From Alphaproteobacteria bacterium (GTDB taxonomy: Bacteria > Pseudomonadota > Alphaproteobacteria > CAAHEQ01 > UBA3637), in the NCBI GenBank assembly GCA_015062385.1, contig SUUT01000015.1:1-38602 (forward strand): a DNA stretch of 38,602 nucleotides, in the 5' to 3' direction. The translations under genes and the position numbers were made by a program. Below the pieces are notes generated by a model, which was not told the origin of the DNA, searched no databases, and saw only the letters and a program-made list of their open reading frames with translations. This document shows positions 38,598-38,602 of the stretch, piece after piece (position 1 is the stretch's first letter; the number at the start of each line of letters is the position of its first letter).

Positions 38598-38602
38598 ATG
38601 TT
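38598..38602 (+). CDS. Start of a further pilin-like gene, cut by the window edge
   Basis: Only ATG and two more bases (TT) are in the window. The preceding sequence (TATAATATAAAGTAGTAG, then AGGGAGAAG) is almost the same as before the giant pilin at 33554, whose product also begins Met-Phe. A large pilin-like protein is therefore expected. Confidence 0.6.

Overview
The window is AT-rich chromosomal DNA from what is most probably a host-associated, fermentative alphaproteobacterium. The lineage call rests on a PopZ-type pole organiser, a CckA-type hybrid histidine kinase, TolC and a tight accB-accC pair. Pyruvate formate-lyase with its activase and a FocA formate channel point to anaerobic growth. 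Three ankyrin-repeat genes and a large family of type IV pilin-like genes fit a gut or other animal-associated species. No phylogeny could be run, so the lineage is an inference.

Layout: 1-864 (minus) an exported protein with a 42-bp Pro/Ala/Glu repeat, cut by the window edge; 1140-3526 a DUF2778 (L,D-transpeptidase-like) protein followed by four tandem small membrane-protein paralogues, the third broken by one amber codon; 3618-5624 a large Cys-rich pilin-like gene and a small exported lectin-like gene; 5745-7500 (minus) tolC-popZ; 7625-7790 tRNA-Cys and tRNA-Asn; 8156-8911 ankyrin protein; 9207-12489 a segmental duplication carrying three small pilin genes and a fragment of the neighbouring GNAT-Nudix gene; 12390-14630 GNAT-Nudix, a glycosyltransferase and a 56-residue protein; 14960-19354 focA / pflB-pflA; 19659-20848 two more pilins; 21074-24296 acetyltransferase, unknown protein, ankyrin protein; 24430-25724 an array of 201-bp non-coding repeats; 25868-27440 (minus) two pilins in a tandem duplication; 27831-29651 (minus) accB-accC; 29797-33187 cckA and tyrS; 33365-35677 a 707-residue pilin-like adhesin candidate; 35766-38097 ankyrin protein and an unknown protein; 38156-38602 a pilin remnant and the first codons of a further pilin-like gene.

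The most striking result is a family of six leader elements in front of the pilin-like genes. Each has two short sites, A-rich followed by a GGTACC- or GGGACC-type core, facing each other across 131 bp (large pilins, three copies) or 154-155 bp (small pilins, three copies). The segment between the sites lies in one orientation in front of the genes at 9561 and 11561 and in the opposite orientation in front of 19952, while both outer flanks keep the same orientation. Inversion places a TTGCAA or TTGCAT hexamer exactly 17 nt from a fixed TACACT, TATACT or TATAAT hexamer next to the gene. In the orientation seen at the other five loci no -35-like hexamer sits there. I read this as a multi-locus invertible-promoter (phase variation) system: one locus ON, five OFF. 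The recombinase is not in the window.

The pilins share an almost invariant class III signal peptide and N-terminal helix but have a variable middle, and the locus shows repeated duplication, decay and probably recombination. Together with the switchable promoters this looks like a surface-antigen diversification region set among ordinary housekeeping genes.
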